Source of the DNA: Parvibaculum sp.
Lineage (GTDB): Bacteria > Pseudomonadota > Alphaproteobacteria > Parvibaculales > Parvibaculaceae
Reading direction: 5' to 3'
Assembly: GCA_002694985.1 (NCBI GenBank)
Contig: NZNS01000007.1
Location: forward strand, 43,188 to 107,187
Length of the DNA: 64,000 nucleotides
Within the stretch, counting starts at the first letter, position 1; each line of letters begins with the position of its first letter. Made by a program: the position numbers and the translations under genes. Positions 19,221-29,156 of this stretch are shown here, piece by piece. Below the pieces are notes generated by a model. The model had not been told where the DNA came from. It saw only the letters and a program-made list of their open reading frames with translations, and did not search any database.

Positions 19221-22200
19221 TCAAGGTCGCGCAATTGCCGCAGGTTTTGCCTGCTTCAACGCCATTTCCAACATTTCCGCAGGCAGGTCCATAAGGCTTG
19301 GTCCATCCGTCCAGAGGAGACCGCAGCGAATCACATGGTTTGGATAGATTTGAGCGAGCACGGCGCGATAGGCCGCCATCTGTACGAGATAGGCTTCGCT
19401 AACCTGATCGAGTGCTGTGGGGGGTGGGCGATTCGTCTTGTAGTCGACGATGATCACCTCGTCATCCGAGATACATAAACGGTCTATCTGGCCGCCTACG
19501 AGAAGTGTGCGTCCGCGGAACCCGATCGTGCCAGCAACCGGCACCTCGGCGCGGCTCGGCTTCGCGAAGACGGAGGCAAAGCGCGGATCGTCCAGCACGC
19601 GGAAAACGGCATTCTCGATTTCTTCCCTTTCTTCACCGGTGAGCCCGTGTGCAGGCAGCGCCAGGAAGCGCGCCGCCGCCGCGTGACGCGCGCTCTCTTC
19701 GAGATCGGGCAAGGTTTGCAGCAGGCGGTGGATGAGACTGCCACGGCGAAAACGATGCGCGCCATCCTCCGCAAGCGGCGAAAGGACAGCAGGCTCCGCG
19801 ATGTCTTCAGGCGGCAGGCGGGATGGCGCGAGCGGGCGCGCAAGGGCCGGCTCTTCTGGCGCATCCTTCGACACCCAGACCGGCAGTGCCGGCGGGGCCA
19901 CATCCGAAGAGACTTCTTCCGCCTCGACCTCGCGGCGCTGCTCGCCTTCGATCCGCCAAACCACCCGCCCGTCGGATGTTTTCACTTCCTTCGCATCCGG
20001 CAGCAGCGCCTTGCGGGCAAGCTCGTACCAGCATTCCTCGGGGGGCGGGTTCACACCACGATAGCCTGCAATGTAGAGCCGGTCGCGCGCGCGGGTCATC
20101 GCGACATAGAGAAGGCGCCTGTACTCCGCCGCCTGCAGATCGCGGCGGAACTGGCGCGCCGCTGCGGTCACGTCGTCTTCTTCCTTCTTGCGCACCGGCC
20201 AGAGCAGAAGCTCCGGTCCATCCTTTTCGAGCGGCGGCATGGCAATGAGGGCCGGGTCATGCGCCCCGCCCGGCGCGGCGCAGGTATCCGGCATGAAGAC
20301 GATCTCGGCTTCCAGCCCCTTCGCGCCATGCACCGTCATCACGCGCACTTCGTCGCGCCCCTGATCCATGTCGCGCTTGATCTCGGCAGCACCGCGCTCC
20401 AGCCAGTGCAGGAAAGCCTCAAGCGAGGGCGGATGATTGCGCTCGAACTCGAGGGCGAGCGACAGGAACTCGTCGATGGGGTCCGCCGCATCGGGACCGA
20501 GCCGCGCCAGCAGGCGGCGGCGCCCCTCCTCCCCGGTCAGTACATGGGCGAAGAACTCGTAGGGCGGCTCGTAGTCGGCGCGGGCGAAAAGCCGCGTCAG
20601 CAAGGTTTCCGCTTCGACGTATCGCGGATCGCTCCCGGCCTTGTCGCGCAGGGCATTCCAGAGCGAGCCCTTGCGGCCGTACGCCAGATTAAACAGATCG
20701 TCCTCGTCGAGACCAACAAGCGGCCCCTTCAGAACCGTTGCCAGCGTCAGATCGTCTTCGGGCAGGAGAACGAACCGGCCCAGCGCCATGAGGTCCATCA
20801 CCGCCATCTGCTCGGTGAGGATCATGCGGTCCGCACCGGCGACGGGCACACCACGCGCCTTCAGATGACGGACCATTTCGCCGACAAACGCGTTGCGGCG
20901 GCGGACGAGAATGAGAATATCGCCGGGCCTGATCTTGCGGCCCTTGGCGAGCAGTTTCTCTTCGTTCGCGAGCCATCCCTGAATGGTGTCCGCAATGCGC
21001 GCAGCAAGGCGAGACATAGGCGCTTCGCCCGTCATGTAGTCGAGCGGCGCATCCCAGGGGCTCGCTTCCTCGCCTTCTTCCGGCTCTTCCAGTTCCCACA
21101 ACTCGACAAGGCCCGCATCGAGCTCGCGATGCGCAATATGAGGATCGAGATCGCCCGAAGCCGTGAGACCGTTTCGCGCCGCTTCGAGTTCGAAGACGCG
21201 GTCGACGGCACGGAGCACTTCCGGCACGGAGCGGAAAGAACGCGTGAGCGGCACATAATCCCAGAGGAGGTCAGCCGCCTTCACGCGCTTTTCAAAATAG
21301 CGTTTCATTTCATCGAAACGTGCAGGGTCCGCTCCCTGAAAGGAGAAGATCGACTGCTTCTCATCGCCGACTGCGAAGATGGTCCGCACAAGATCGCGCG
21401 ACCCCTCTCCCGAGAGAAACTCATCCGCGATACGCGCCACGACATCCCATTGCTCCGGGCTCGTATCCTGAGCTTCATCGACGAGAATGTGGTCGATACC
21501 GCCATCGAGCTTGTAGAGCACCCAGGGCGCCATGCTGCTGGTGGTGAGCAATGCGCGGGTTTGCGCGATCAGATCGTCATAGTCGAGGAATGCACGGGCG
21601 CGCTTGGCTTCCTCGAAGGCGTCGAGAATTTCAATCGCAATCGTCATGATCGCTTCCGTCGCCTCCGCGACGCGGACCGCTCGCATACGCCCGACAAGCG
21701 CAACGATACGCGCCTGCTCTTCCTCCAGTGCGCGGGCAATAGCGGGATGTTGTTCCCCCAGCTTCTTCGTGATGAGGGATTTTCGCGGTGTCATTTCCTT
21801 GGTGAGAAAGACAGCGAGGTAGTCGTCCACGCGTTCGGTACGCCGCGCCTCATCGGCCAGAAATGCCGCCAGAAGATCCGCACGCCCGGCATCCGTCTTC
21901 GTACCGCCCGCGAGAACATCCGCCACGTTTCGCATCGCCGCATCGGGGAGGTTCGCGATTTCGGCGAGCAGGCCGTCCGCCGTCACGCCAGGTTCCACCG
22001 ACAAGGCAGCACGTACCGCCCGACAGATGCCATCAAGACCGCCGAAGCGCGCCAGCATGCGCGCAAAGTTGCTGCGCTGGCCCGTGATCTCGCGAAGCAG
22101 CTTTCCGAAGGTGAGTTCGTCCACGCGGGCAACGATATGGGACAATGCGTGACCGAGCGGTGTATCGGGCGCGGCGCCCGCGCGCATAAGGACAGTATCG

Positions 22201-22691
22201 CGCACCTCGTCCATCAGTTCGCCGGCGCTGCGTTCGTCGAGAATTTCAAATTGCGGCGGCACACCCGCTTCAAGCGGAAAACGGCCGAGAAGCCGCTCGC
22301 AAAAAGCGTGGATGGTCTGAATCTTCAGCCCGCCCGGCGTTTCGATGGCGCGCGCAAAAAGTTTCCGCGCATTCTCCAGCATGGTCTTGTCGGGCGCGCG
22401 GCCTTCGATGCTTTCAAGTTCAACCGCAAGTTCCGCGTCGGGCATGGTCGCCCAGCCACCCAGCCGCTTGTAAAGACGGCCCGCCATTTCGGCTGCTGCC
22501 GCCTTGGTGAAGGTGAGGCAGAGAATGCGCTGCGGGTCCGTGCCCGCGAGCAGCAGGCGGGCAACGCGCGTCGTCAGCGCATGGGTCTTGCCCGAACCCG
22601 CATTGGCTGAAACCCAGACGGAAGTCTGCGGATGGGAAGCCCGGCGCTGCGCGTCGTCCGTGCCGCTCGCTTTTTTCGGCGCAGTGCTCAT
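19221..22691 (-). CDS. addA: Double-strand break repair helicase-nuclease AddA
   Basis: An 1156-aa UvrD-type helicase and nuclease subunit. The Walker A ANAGSGKT is at residues 29-36; helicase motifs include Leu-Thr-Phe-Thr-Lys-Ala-Ala-Ala, the Walker B region [41 protein letters not shown] and [12 protein letters not shown]. The C-terminal RecB-like nuclease motif Val-Asp-Tyr-Lys-Thr-Asn-Arg is at about 1082-1088. With AddB it resects double-strand ends to load RecA. Its start overlaps the AddB stop by 4 bp. This is the alphaproteobacterial AddA type. Confidence 0.96.
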   Translation of the reverse strand: MSTAPKKASGTDDAQRRASHPQTSVWVSANAGSGKTHALTTRVARLLLAGTDPQRILCLTFTKAAAAEMAGRLYKRLGGWATMPDAELAVELESIEGRAPDKTMLENARKLFARAIETPGGLKIQTIHAFCERLLGRFPLEAGVPPQFEILDERSAGELMDEVRDTVLMRAGAAPDTPLGHALSHIVARVDELTFGKLLREITGQRSNFARMLARFGGLDGICRAVRAALSVEPGVTADGLLAEIANLPDAAMRNVADVLAGGTKTDAGRADLLAAFLADEARRTERVDDYLAVFLTKEMTPRKSLITKKLGEQHPAIARALEEEQARIVALVGRMRAVRVAEATEAIMTIAIEILDAFEEAKRARAFLDYDDLIAQTRALLTTSSMAPWVLYKLDGGIDHILVDEAQDTSPEQWDVVARIADEFLSGEGSRDLVRTIFAVGDEKQSIFSFQGADPARFDEMKRYFEKRVKAADLLWDYVPLTRSFRSVPEVLRAVDRVFELEAARNGLTASGDLDPHIAHRELDAGLVELWELEEPEEGEEASPWDAPLDYMTGEAPMSRLAARIADTIQGWLANEEKLLAKGRKIRPGDILILVRRRNAFVGEMVRHLKARGVPVAGADRMILTEQMAVMDLMALGRFVLLPEDDLTLATVLKGPLVGLDEDDLFNLAYGRKGSLWNALRDKAGSDPRYVEAETLLTRLFARADYEPPYEFFAHVLTGEEGRRRLLARLGPDAADPIDEFLSLALEFERNHPPSLEAFLHWLERGAAEIKRDMDQGRDEVRVMTVHGAKGLEAEIVFMPDTCAAPGGAHDPALIAMPPLEKDGPELLLWPVRKKEEDDVTAAARQFRRDLQAAEYRRLLYVAMTRARDRLYIAGYRGVNPPPEECWYELARKALLPDAKEVKTSDGRVVWRIEGEQRREVEAEEVSSDVAPPALPVWVSKDAPEEPALARPLAPSRLPPEDIAEPAVLSPLAEDGAHRFRRGSLIHRLLQTLPDLEESARHAAAARFLALPAHGLTGEEREEIENAVFRVLDDPRFASVFAKPSRAEVPVAGTIGFRGRTLLVGGQIDRLCISDDEVIIVDYKTNRPPPTALDQVSEAYLVQMAAYRAVLAQIYPNHVIRCGLLWTDGPSLMDLPAEMLEMALKQAKPAAIARP

Positions 22692-25600
22692 TCGACGTCA
22701 TCTCCCGCCGAAGACCATTCCTTCACGCGAGCGAGATGATCGTAATCGCCATAACGGCCCCAGAACATCGGACGCGGCCGCGAAAGATAGGGCGTGCGTT
22801 CGTCTTCGTACTGGCGCAACAGATCAACCAGCCAGCCATAGGTATTTTCAGCCAGTTCACCGCCCGTATCCGGCACGACGCGCATTTCGCCCGCCGTTTC
22901 ACCGCCCGTCAGGCGGAGATAGATCATGCGGCTGGTGCTTGCCCTGCTTATCGGCGCGCCGTCCTTCGACTTCTCGCGAAAACCGCCGCGCGAGGCGATG
23001 GCCGCTTCAAGCGGCAATTGCGGCGCAAGGCCGATCTCGACCTGCTTCGCGCTTGGCAACGTGCCGGTCTTGTAGTCCACGATGTCGATGGTGCCGTCAT
23101 CACGCATGTCGATGCGGTCGGCCTTGCCGACAAGCGTTACGACGCGCGCGAGTTCGCCGATGGAGATTTCGCCCTTCGCTTCGGCATATGAGCGGCGGAG
23201 ACCTTCGCGCTCCTCGCGTTCATGTTCGACGGTCCAGCGCGCAATGCGCTTGAAGCGCGGCCACCAGAAAGCCGCCACACCGGGACGGTCAATCGCATCC
23301 GCAAAGACTTCCTCGCCAATGGCGATCAGCTTTTCAAATGCGTTGTCCGGCATCGCTTCGGGATATTCGTCGACGAAGCGTTCCAGTGCTTCATGGATGA
23401 TATTGCCGCGCTCGGCAGCCGCGATATCGGCATCCAGAGGATCGAGAACCGGAAGCCGCAGGATTCTGCGCGCATAAATCGAATAGGGGTCGCGGATGAG
23501 CGTTTCGATTTCCGTCACCGACAAGCGGTCCGGCCTTGCCTCAAGCGGCGGCGCGGGATGCGGACGCGAAAGCAACGGGTCAATCAGCGTTTCCGGCTTG
23601 TCCAGATCCTGCGCCCATCTCCACCAGCGCGAAACATCGTCCTTCTCCTCATAGCCGACACCGCTTCGAATACTTTCGAGGCGGAGCCACCAGCGCGAGG
23701 CGACGGCGGGTGCGCCTTCGACTTTCAGCGCGCGCGTGAGGATTGCTTCCGGCGCGGAGGCCCCTTCCGCAAAGTCATGTGCGGAAAGGCCGATGCGCCG
23801 CTCCGGCGGCTCCAGCCCCATCGCCGCGCGCATGGGGCGATTGAGCCAGGGGTCGATATTCGCCTCGGCAGGCCAGGTGCCCTCGTTGAGGCCACCAAGG
23901 ATCATCCGGTCCGCATGCTGCAAGCGCGCTTCGAGCGGACCCCAGATGAAAAGGCGCGGATGCACACCCCAGCGCGGACGGAGAACGCGACCGGAAAGAA
24001 GTTCCTCGAAGAAATAGACATAGGCGCCGGGATCGATTTCGCCGAAGGAAGGCGCGGCTTCGACCAGTTCGCGAATGAACTCCGATGCCGCTTCGCCCGC
24101 CTCGCCTTTCCAGAGCCGGTCGGGGCCCTTCTCCTGCGCTGTTGCCGCGAGGCACTCTGCGGCCTCGGCATGAGCGAGAACGAGCGCGGCAACCTCTCCC
24201 CGCGCCTTCATCGCTTCTGCAAGCGGCGCCACGCAGCGTTCGATTTTTGCGATCAGTTTTTCAAGGCGGGCGATACGCGCTTCTCTTTTCTCGCCATCCT
24301 CGCCCTCACGCAACGCCTCGTTTCTCAACGCATTGCAGGCAGCATAAAGGCCTTCAATACCGGGCGCGGGGCGCGGCCCGCGAAGAAGAATTTTCTCGAA
24401 AGCCCGCAGTTCGGCGCGGAAGGAAGCCGGGTCGCCGCCCGCGGCGGCCAATGGGTGCTTCAGACATGCAAGAAGCGGCACGGGCGCGAAATCTTCGGCC
24501 ACCATCTGCGCGACAAGACGGAGAAAGGCGGCGGGCGCCGTGTTCCCGAGCGGCTCACCGCCGGAATCGTTTACCTCCACGTTCCACCGGCGAAGCTCCA
24601 TTGCCACACGGCGCGCGAGCTTCCGGTCGGGCGTGACGAGGGCGGCTGTCTTCTCCGGCGTTTCCAGCACATCGCGCATCAGAAGTGCGATAGCGCCCGC
24701 TTCATCCCTTTCGCTTGGCGTCTCGATGACCGACAGACCCTTGAACCCTTCCGCCGCGCAGTCTTTCAACCCGGCGAGACGGGAGAGCCATTTTTCTGTG
24801 GTTTCAGCAGGGCGCAAGGCCTCGGACAAAAGCCGCGCACGGGCGACGGCACCAGAAGATTTTTCCGAACCCGGCCAGGGCTCGACGTCTTCACGCGTGG
24901 CGCGCAAATGGCCGAGCAATTTCCTCATGCCATATTGCGGATGGGAGGCGGTGCCGGGATCGCCTATCGCATTCCAGCTCGCCTCGTCGAGATCGAGATC
25001 GAGGCCCGGCAGCACGACGGCGCCGAGCGGAAGATTGGCCACGACCTGAAGCAGCACGGCAGTTGCGGGGATCGACCCGGTGGAGCCCGCCGCAATGACG
25101 GGACCTGGAGGGGGAGCAACCTGCCACGCGGAGGCCTGAGCGCGCAGGAGACGGTTTCGCCGTTCCGCCTGTTCCATATAGCCGAGACGCGCAAGTTCTT
25201 CAGGCCAGCGTGCGGTGAGCACCTTGAGGAAGTCGAGGGTGATCTGCCAATGGTCCGCAAATTCCTGCGGCACCAGAGATGCGAGCTGCGCGAGGTCCGC
25301 GCCCTCCGTGAGCACCATATCCAGGAATCGCCCGAGATCGGCGGCGAGACCAAGTGCGCGAACTTCATCCTCACCGCCATCGGCGGCAATCATGCGCGCG
25401 AGGCGAAGCTGACGCTCAAGCGCGGGCATGGCGGGAGGAAGATCGAGCACGTCCGCACCAAAGCCCGCGGGGTCGAGCACGAGCTCTTCTTCATCGACAT
25501 CGCCCAGCGCGCGGATTGCAGGGAGTACCATCGCTGCGCCATCGCCGGCACGCAGAAAGGCATCGCCCAATGCCCGAACCGCGCGACGGGTGGGCAGCAG

Positions 25601-25747
25601 GATGGTGAAATCGGCAAGCACGGGGGAAGCGGCGAAGCGGCCACCGAGCGAGGGATCGGAGACGAGCGTCTGCGCCAGCCGTTCAAGGAACGGCGCGCCG
25701 GGGGGCATGGTGAAAAGCGTCAGGGAATCGGCTTTCATGCGGCTCAT
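22688..25747 (-). CDS. addB: Double-strand break repair protein AddB
   Basis: A 1019-aa partner of AddA. The N-terminal half is an inactivated helicase-like region that lacks a classic Walker A, as expected for alphaproteobacterial AddB. The C-terminal nuclease domain has Val-Asp-Tyr-Lys-Thr-Gly-Thr at about residues 890-896. In AddAB both subunits contribute one nuclease, each cutting one strand. It overlaps addA by 4 bp. The nucleotidyltransferase gene upstream on the same strand ends about 27 bp before it. Confidence 0.93.
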   Translation of the reverse strand: MSRMKADSLTLFTMPPGAPFLERLAQTLVSDPSLGGRFAASPVLADFTILLPTRRAVRALGDAFLRAGDGAAMVLPAIRALGDVDEEELVLDPAGFGADVLDLPPAMPALERQLRLARMIAADGGEDEVRALGLAADLGRFLDMVLTEGADLAQLASLVPQEFADHWQITLDFLKVLTARWPEELARLGYMEQAERRNRLLRAQASAWQVAPPPGPVIAAGSTGSIPATAVLLQVVANLPLGAVVLPGLDLDLDEASWNAIGDPGTASHPQYGMRKLLGHLRATREDVEPWPGSEKSSGAVARARLLSEALRPAETTEKWLSRLAGLKDCAAEGFKGLSVIETPSERDEAGAIALLMRDVLETPEKTAALVTPDRKLARRVAMELRRWNVEVNDSGGEPLGNTAPAAFLRLVAQMVAEDFAPVPLLACLKHPLAAAGGDPASFRAELRAFEKILLRGPRPAPGIEGLYAACNALRNEALREGEDGEKREARIARLEKLIAKIERCVAPLAEAMKARGEVAALVLAHAEAAECLAATAQEKGPDRLWKGEAGEAASEFIRELVEAAPSFGEIDPGAYVYFFEELLSGRVLRPRWGVHPRLFIWGPLEARLQHADRMILGGLNEGTWPAEANIDPWLNRPMRAAMGLEPPERRIGLSAHDFAEGASAPEAILTRALKVEGAPAVASRWWLRLESIRSGVGYEEKDDVSRWWRWAQDLDKPETLIDPLLSRPHPAPPLEARPDRLSVTEIETLIRDPYSIYARRILRLPVLDPLDADIAAAERGNIIHEALERFVDEYPEAMPDNAFEKLIAIGEEVFADAIDRPGVAAFWWPRFKRIARWTVEHEREEREGLRRSYAEAKGEISIGELARVVTLVGKADRIDMRDDGTIDIVDYKTGTLPSAKQVEIGLAPQLPLEAAIASRGGFREKSKDGAPISRASTSRMIYLRLTGGETAGEMRVVPDTGGELAENTYGWLVDLLRQYEDERTPYLSRPRPMFWGRYGDYDHLARVKEWSSAGDDVE

Positions 25748-25774
25748 GGTAGCGCGCCTCTCACCAGAAAGCCG

Positions 25775-26488
25775 TCACAAATCCCGCAGGAAGGCTTCTG
25801 CATCGGTCAGATCGTCCGGGGCGCCCACATGCATCCAGATGCCCATCATGCGCTGGCCGAAAAGTGTGCCTTTTTCGATGAGACGGTCCCAGACGAGATT
25901 GGTCGAGAAGGCCCCGTCCGGCCCGTCCGCGAAGAGGGCGGGCTTGATGACTTGCACGCCCGCGAAAACATGCGGCGCGGTGGAGGAGCCTTCGCGACGT
26001 GCGAGGACACCAAGCGGGTCCATGGTGAAATCGCCCCGGCCGACATAGCCGATGGTGCGGACGGTGTCGGCAATCATCAGGAGGGCGTCCATGCGCTCCG
26101 GGTCGAAGCTTTCGGCAAGCGTACGGAGATTGGAGCCGAAGCCCTCGACCCAGACGGAATCGGAATTGAAGGTGATGACGGGATCGTCGCCGAGAAGACC
26201 GAGCGCCTTTTTCGTGCCGCCGCCCGTATCGAGCAGGGCGTCGCGTTCGTCTGAAATGACGATGCGGAGACCGCCCTTCCGCTTTGCCAGATGCTCTTCC
26301 AGCATGTCCGCGAAGTGATGGACGTTCACGACTGCTTCCTCGATGCCCGCTTCTTCGAGACGGTCGAGAACATGGTCGATGAGCGGGCGCCCGGCGAAGG
26401 GGACGAGCGGTTTCGGCATGGTGTCCGTCAATGGACGCATGCGTGTCCCCTTGCCCGCCGCCATGACCATTGCGCGTTTTATCTTCAT
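25775..26488 (-). CDS. Sugar-1-phosphate nucleotidyltransferase (MurU-like)
   Basis: A 237-aa nucleotidyltransferase. The start is ATG with complement 26486-26488; the longer open frame overlaps the kinase gene. The signature Ala-Ala-Gly-Lys-Gly-Thr-Arg-Met-Arg-Pro-Leu-Thr and PKPLVPF sits at residues 10-31, and Leu-Leu-Asp-Thr-Gly-Gly-Gly and Asn-Ser-Asp follow. The downstream position next to an AmgK-like kinase matches the MurNAc/GlcNAc recycling pair AmgK-MurU described in Pseudomonas, in which MurU makes UDP-MurNAc. Specificity is inferred from this pairing. The kinase gene ends 4 bp before its start. Confidence 0.85.
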   Translation of the reverse strand: MKIKRAMVMAAGKGTRMRPLTDTMPKPLVPFAGRPLIDHVLDRLEEAGIEEAVVNVHHFADMLEEHLAKRKGGLRIVISDERDALLDTGGGTKKALGLLGDDPVITFNSDSVWVEGFGSNLRTLAESFDPERMDALLMIADTVRTIGYVGRGDFTMDPLGVLARREGSSTAPHVFAGVQVIKPALFADGPDGAFSTNLVWDRLIEKGTLFGQRMMGIWMHVGAPDDLTDAEAFLRDL

Positions 26489-26492
26489 AACG

Positions 26493-27575
26493 TCAGGTCC
26501 GGTCCGGCAGATGCACATCGAGCCAGGCGCGCAGCGGCGCGAGGACGGGATGAGCGAGATTTCGATTGAGGTAGTCCATGGTGCGCGGCATATGCGCCAT
26601 GTATTGCGGCTTGCCATCGCGCTTCAGGAGGCGCGGCCACAGACCGATGAGGCGCAGCGCACGCTCCGCACCGAGGACCGCATAGGAAGCGCGGAACTCT
26701 TCTTCGTCGAAGCCCGGAAGTTCGCCCTTCGCGCGCTCGACATAAAGCGCGAGCATGGCCTGTTCGCGCTCTACCGGTACGTCGCGGCGTGCATCCTGAA
26801 GGAAGGAGACAACATCATAGGCGCGGTTTCCGATCAGCGCGTCCTGATAATCGATGAGGCCGACACGCGCGGCACCGGAGCGCGCGCCCAGCCAGATCAT
26901 GTTGGGCGAGTGATAGTCGCGCAGGAACAGGGTTTCGACGCCCGAATCGATGTGAGGACGCAGGCCCGTCCAGATTTCATGGTAGCTCTCGCGCATCGAC
27001 GGCGTCGCGTCCGCGCCCCGTACCACCGGGAAATACCAGTCGAGAGGGACATCGAGCTCCGCGCGGAAGACACTTTCGTCGAAACGCGGCACCTCATGCA
27101 CGGTGCCGTCGCCAACGGGAAGCGAAAGCGGCGCGGGCACGGATTGCAGACGCAGCAGCGTTTCGACGGCGGCGCGGTAAAGTTCGTCCAGCGCTTCGCC
27201 GGAGGGGCCCCTGCCCTCTTCGATCAGCGCGCCGTAAACATTGTCGCCGAGATCTTCGAGGAGCAGCAGGCCATGCGTGAGATCGCGCGCGAAAATTTCC
27301 GGCGCGGCAAGGCCGAGCGAGCGCAGATGTTCGCCCACGGCAACGAAGGGGCGCACGTCTTCGGCAAGATGCGCGATGCGGCTATAGGCGGCACGGGTTT
27401 CGGTGACGGGTGCGTCGGGCCCTGCAGGCCAGTCCATCAGCACGGCGGGACGGCCGTCGAGCGAGAGACGCTCGTAGCGGCGCGAGGAAGCATCGCCCGC
27501 AAGGGGGCGGCGCTCGGCCTTTTCCCAGCCCGCCTCTTTCAGAAAGGCACGGATCGTTTCTTCGCGCGGCGTCAA
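26493..27575 (-). CDS. Aminoglycoside-phosphotransferase-fold sugar kinase (AmgK-like)
   Basis: A 360-aa kinase of the APH fold. Catalytic-loop residues Asp220-Tyr-His-Ser-Pro-Asn225 and the metal-binding Asp242 in Leu-Ile-Asp-Tyr-Gln-Asp are present, with a nucleotide-binding N-lobe (Ala-Gly-Asp-Ala-Ser-Ser-Arg-Arg-Tyr) at 26-34. With the adjoining nucleotidyltransferase it fits cell-wall sugar recycling, phosphorylating MurNAc and GlcNAc at the anomeric position. It overlaps tsaE by 4 bp. Antibiotic kinase activity is not implied. The substrate is an inference from context. Confidence 0.83.
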   Translation of the reverse strand: MTPREETIRAFLKEAGWEKAERRPLAGDASSRRYERLSLDGRPAVLMDWPAGPDAPVTETRAAYSRIAHLAEDVRPFVAVGEHLRSLGLAAPEIFARDLTHGLLLLEDLGDNVYGALIEEGRGPSGEALDELYRAAVETLLRLQSVPAPLSLPVGDGTVHEVPRFDESVFRAELDVPLDWYFPVVRGADATPSMRESYHEIWTGLRPHIDSGVETLFLRDYHSPNMIWLGARSGAARVGLIDYQDALIGNRAYDVVSFLQDARRDVPVEREQAMLALYVERAKGELPGFDEEEFRASYAVLGAERALRLIGLWPRLLKRDGKPQYMAHMPRTMDYLNRNLAHPVLAPLRAWLDVHLPDRT

Positions 27576-28066
27576 ATCGTCAATCCTTCGAGGCGCGCGA
27601 CCCAGCTGCCAGAGCCTTCAAGCCGCGCGTGACGGATGCCTTCTGGCATGAGAGAGAGGGAGATGTCGAGACGATCGCGCGAGAGGCGCTTCATCTCCTC
27701 TTCCGCGCGCTCCGGCCACTCGATGATGACGACGCCTTCATCCACCGCTTCGCCGAGGCCGAGTTCGCGAAGCTCGGAGGGCTCTTCCACGCGATAGAGA
27801 TCGACATGCGTGATGAGAAGCGCAGGGCTCTCATAGGTCTGGACGAGGGTGAAGGTTGGCGATGGCACATCGTCGGAAAGACCGTGTGCGCCGAGATGCG
27901 ACTGAACGAGCGCGCGGGCGAGCGCGGTCTTGCCGGCCCCGAGATCGCCGCGGAGAAGCAGGAGATCGCCTGCGGCCACGCGCGCGGCAAGGGCCGCCCC
28001 GAGGCGAAGGGTCGCCGCCTCGGAGGGAAGTTCGAAATCAAGGGTTGCCGCCGCCTTTTCGTCCAT
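27572..28066 (-). CDS. tsaE: tRNA threonylcarbamoyladenosine biosynthesis ATPase TsaE
   Basis: A 164-aa P-loop ATPase needed for t6A37 modification of tRNAs with TsaB/C/D. The start is ATG with complement 28064-28066, since a longer reading to 28189 would overlap the next gene and has no family match. The Walker A Gly-Asp-Leu-Gly-Ala-Gly-Lys-Thr lies at 40-47. PSPTFTLVQTYE and HVDLYRVE follow, and Trp-Pro-Glu-Arg is near the C-terminus. It overlaps the amgK-like gene. Placement of tsaE before amgK and the nucleotidyltransferase is standard in alphaproteobacteria. Confidence 0.95.
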   Translation of the reverse strand: MDEKAAATLDFELPSEAATLRLGAALAARVAAGDLLLLRGDLGAGKTALARALVQSHLGAHGLSDDVPSPTFTLVQTYESPALLITHVDLYRVEEPSELRELGLGEAVDEGVVIIEWPERAEEEMKRLSRDRLDISLSLMPEGIRHARLEGSGSWVARLEGLTI

Positions 28067-28112
28067 CAGGCTTTGTAGCGCGATGGCCTCCGGGGCGGCA
28101 AGCCCGAGAACG

Positions 28113-28592
28113 TCAGGCGATGCTGCGCCTCTGATCTTCCGTAACCGGATGAACGAGACGGAAGGAAACGGCAATCCGGTTCCAGACATTGATCATGCCG
28201 ATGGCGACGGTGAGATTGACGAGTTCCTCCTCGGTGAAGGCCGCGCGCGCCATCTCGAAAACGTCGTCGGGAACGGCTGTTTCGCTCAACAATGTGACGG
28301 CTTCCGTCCATTCAAGCGCCGCGCATTCACGCGCCGAATAGAGCGGCGATTCACGCCAAGCGCTCAAAAGATAAAGCCGTGCTTCGCTTTCGCCCATCTC
28401 GCGGGCCTCGCGCGTATGCATTTCGAGACAGTAGGCGCAGCCATTTATCTGCGAAGCGCGGGTCTTCACAAGTTCCAGCAGGGAGGGTTCAAGACCGCAT
28501 TTTTCGGTATAGGCCTGAAGCTCGATCAGCGGCTTGTAGGCGGCAGGCGCGGCCTTGTGGGGGACGAGGCGGGGGCTGTGATGCGTGCTCAT
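28113..28592 (-). CDS. AhpD-like alkylhydroperoxidase (carboxymuconolactone decarboxylase family)
   Basis: A 159-aa protein with the CMD/AhpD fold. The redox motif is Cys52-Ala-Tyr-Cys55-Leu-Glu-Met-His59. The C-terminal half has the usual AhpD-like helices (LVNLTVAIGMINVWNRIAVSF within residues 120-145). The Cys-x2-Cys-x3-His pattern supports peroxidase or oxidative-stress activity rather than lactone decarboxylation. An electron donor such as a lipoamide protein is not encoded nearby. It lies 46 bp upstream of tsaE on the same strand and borders a region with a Pho-box-like array. Confidence 0.9.
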   Translation of the reverse strand: MSTHHSPRLVPHKAAPAAYKPLIELQAYTEKCGLEPSLLELVKTRASQINGCAYCLEMHTREAREMGESEARLYLLSAWRESPLYSARECAALEWTEAVTLLSETAVPDDVFEMARAAFTEEELVNLTVAIGMINVWNRIAVSFRLVHPVTEDQRRSIA

Positions 28593-28671
28593 GGGAGGTC
28601 TCCTTGGAGGACAGGGATGGTCGCTTTCAGAGACAAGACGGGAGACCCCGAGCGGCTGTGACAGGGCCGGC

Positions 28672-28693
28672 TTATCCCCTCCCCTGGGGATAA
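28672..28693. promoter_or_regulatory. Perfect 8-bp inverted repeat, candidate operator
   Basis: TTATCCCC (28672-28679) and GGGGATAA (28686-28693) form a perfect palindrome with a 6-nt spacer, 80 bp upstream of the AhpD-like start. It could be an operator or a hairpin in a leader; the regulator is unknown. Confidence 0.4.
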
Positions 28694-28703
28694 ACGGGCC
28701 GCA

Positions 28704-28732
28704 CCGTCATCAAAATGTCATAAAACCGTCAC
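28704..28732 (+). promoter_or_regulatory. Triple Pho-box-like direct repeat
   Basis: Three heptamers lie in exact 11-bp register: CCGTCAT (28704-28710), ATGTCAT (28715-28721) and CCGTCAC (28726-28732), with A/T-rich 4-nt spacers. The PhoB box is built from CTGTCAT heptamers in this register, and other OmpR/PhoB-type regulators use similar arrays. A weak -10-like TACGAAAT lies about 14 bp further right. The array could drive rightward transcription or repress the AhpD-like gene. Confidence 0.45.
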
Positions 28733-28772
28733 ATAATGCGAAAACGTACGAAATTCGGGGACAAGTTGCCGC

Positions 28773-28807
28773 CGCCTCTACAAAAAAGTTGACGGAGGCG
28801 TCATTTT
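28773..28807 (+). terminator. Stem followed by T6, terminator-like
   Basis: CGCCTC (28773-28778) pairs with GAGGCG (28795-28800); TCATTTTTT follows. The loop is long (16 nt) with a six-A run. About 40 nt separate it from the heptamer array, so it could attenuate or end a short transcript. Confidence 0.35.
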
Positions 28808-29156
28808 TTGGCGTCTTACGCTCGGATGGCTGCTGCTCTATAAATGGCGCGCGGCGATCCGCCGCGACAAGAGACGGAAGCAAATCCTTCGGAAAGCGGG
28901 TATAAATAGCCAATTGCGTAGTTTCCCTCCGTATATTTTCAGGAGAGACTGTGCGAGGGGCGCCCGAGGCGGAAAACCCGAAAGCGGGGACGCCTCCCAA
29001 GCGGGCTTTTGCCCGTTTCAGCCTCCCTGCTCCCGACCGGCGCGGAAACGGCCATGGGAGCGGGCAAGAGGAGGCGGGGCAAGGCGGGCGGAGGATAACC
29101 ATCCGCATAAGGATGACTAGACGGCGAAGAACAGCCGGCAGGGGCGAGAGAGACAG

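Larger units (their letters stand above)
28593..29156. other. 564-bp divergent intergenic region
   Basis: No convincing protein gene. It contains an 8-bp inverted repeat, three heptamers in 11-bp register and a stem followed by a T tract, each listed separately. The right part (about 28810-29156) has no recognised feature apart from GAGAGAGA ahead of the ferredoxin reductase start at 29157. Confidence 0.6.

Noticed and set aside
19647..22610. 987-aa plus-strand open frame opposite addA
   Set aside because: It mirrors the codon positions of addA, has no domain signature and is the kind of antisense frame common in GC-rich genes.
23222..26254. 1010-aa plus-strand open frame opposite addB and the nucleotidyltransferase
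   Set aside because: Spans the boundary of two clear minus-strand genes; no recognisable motif.
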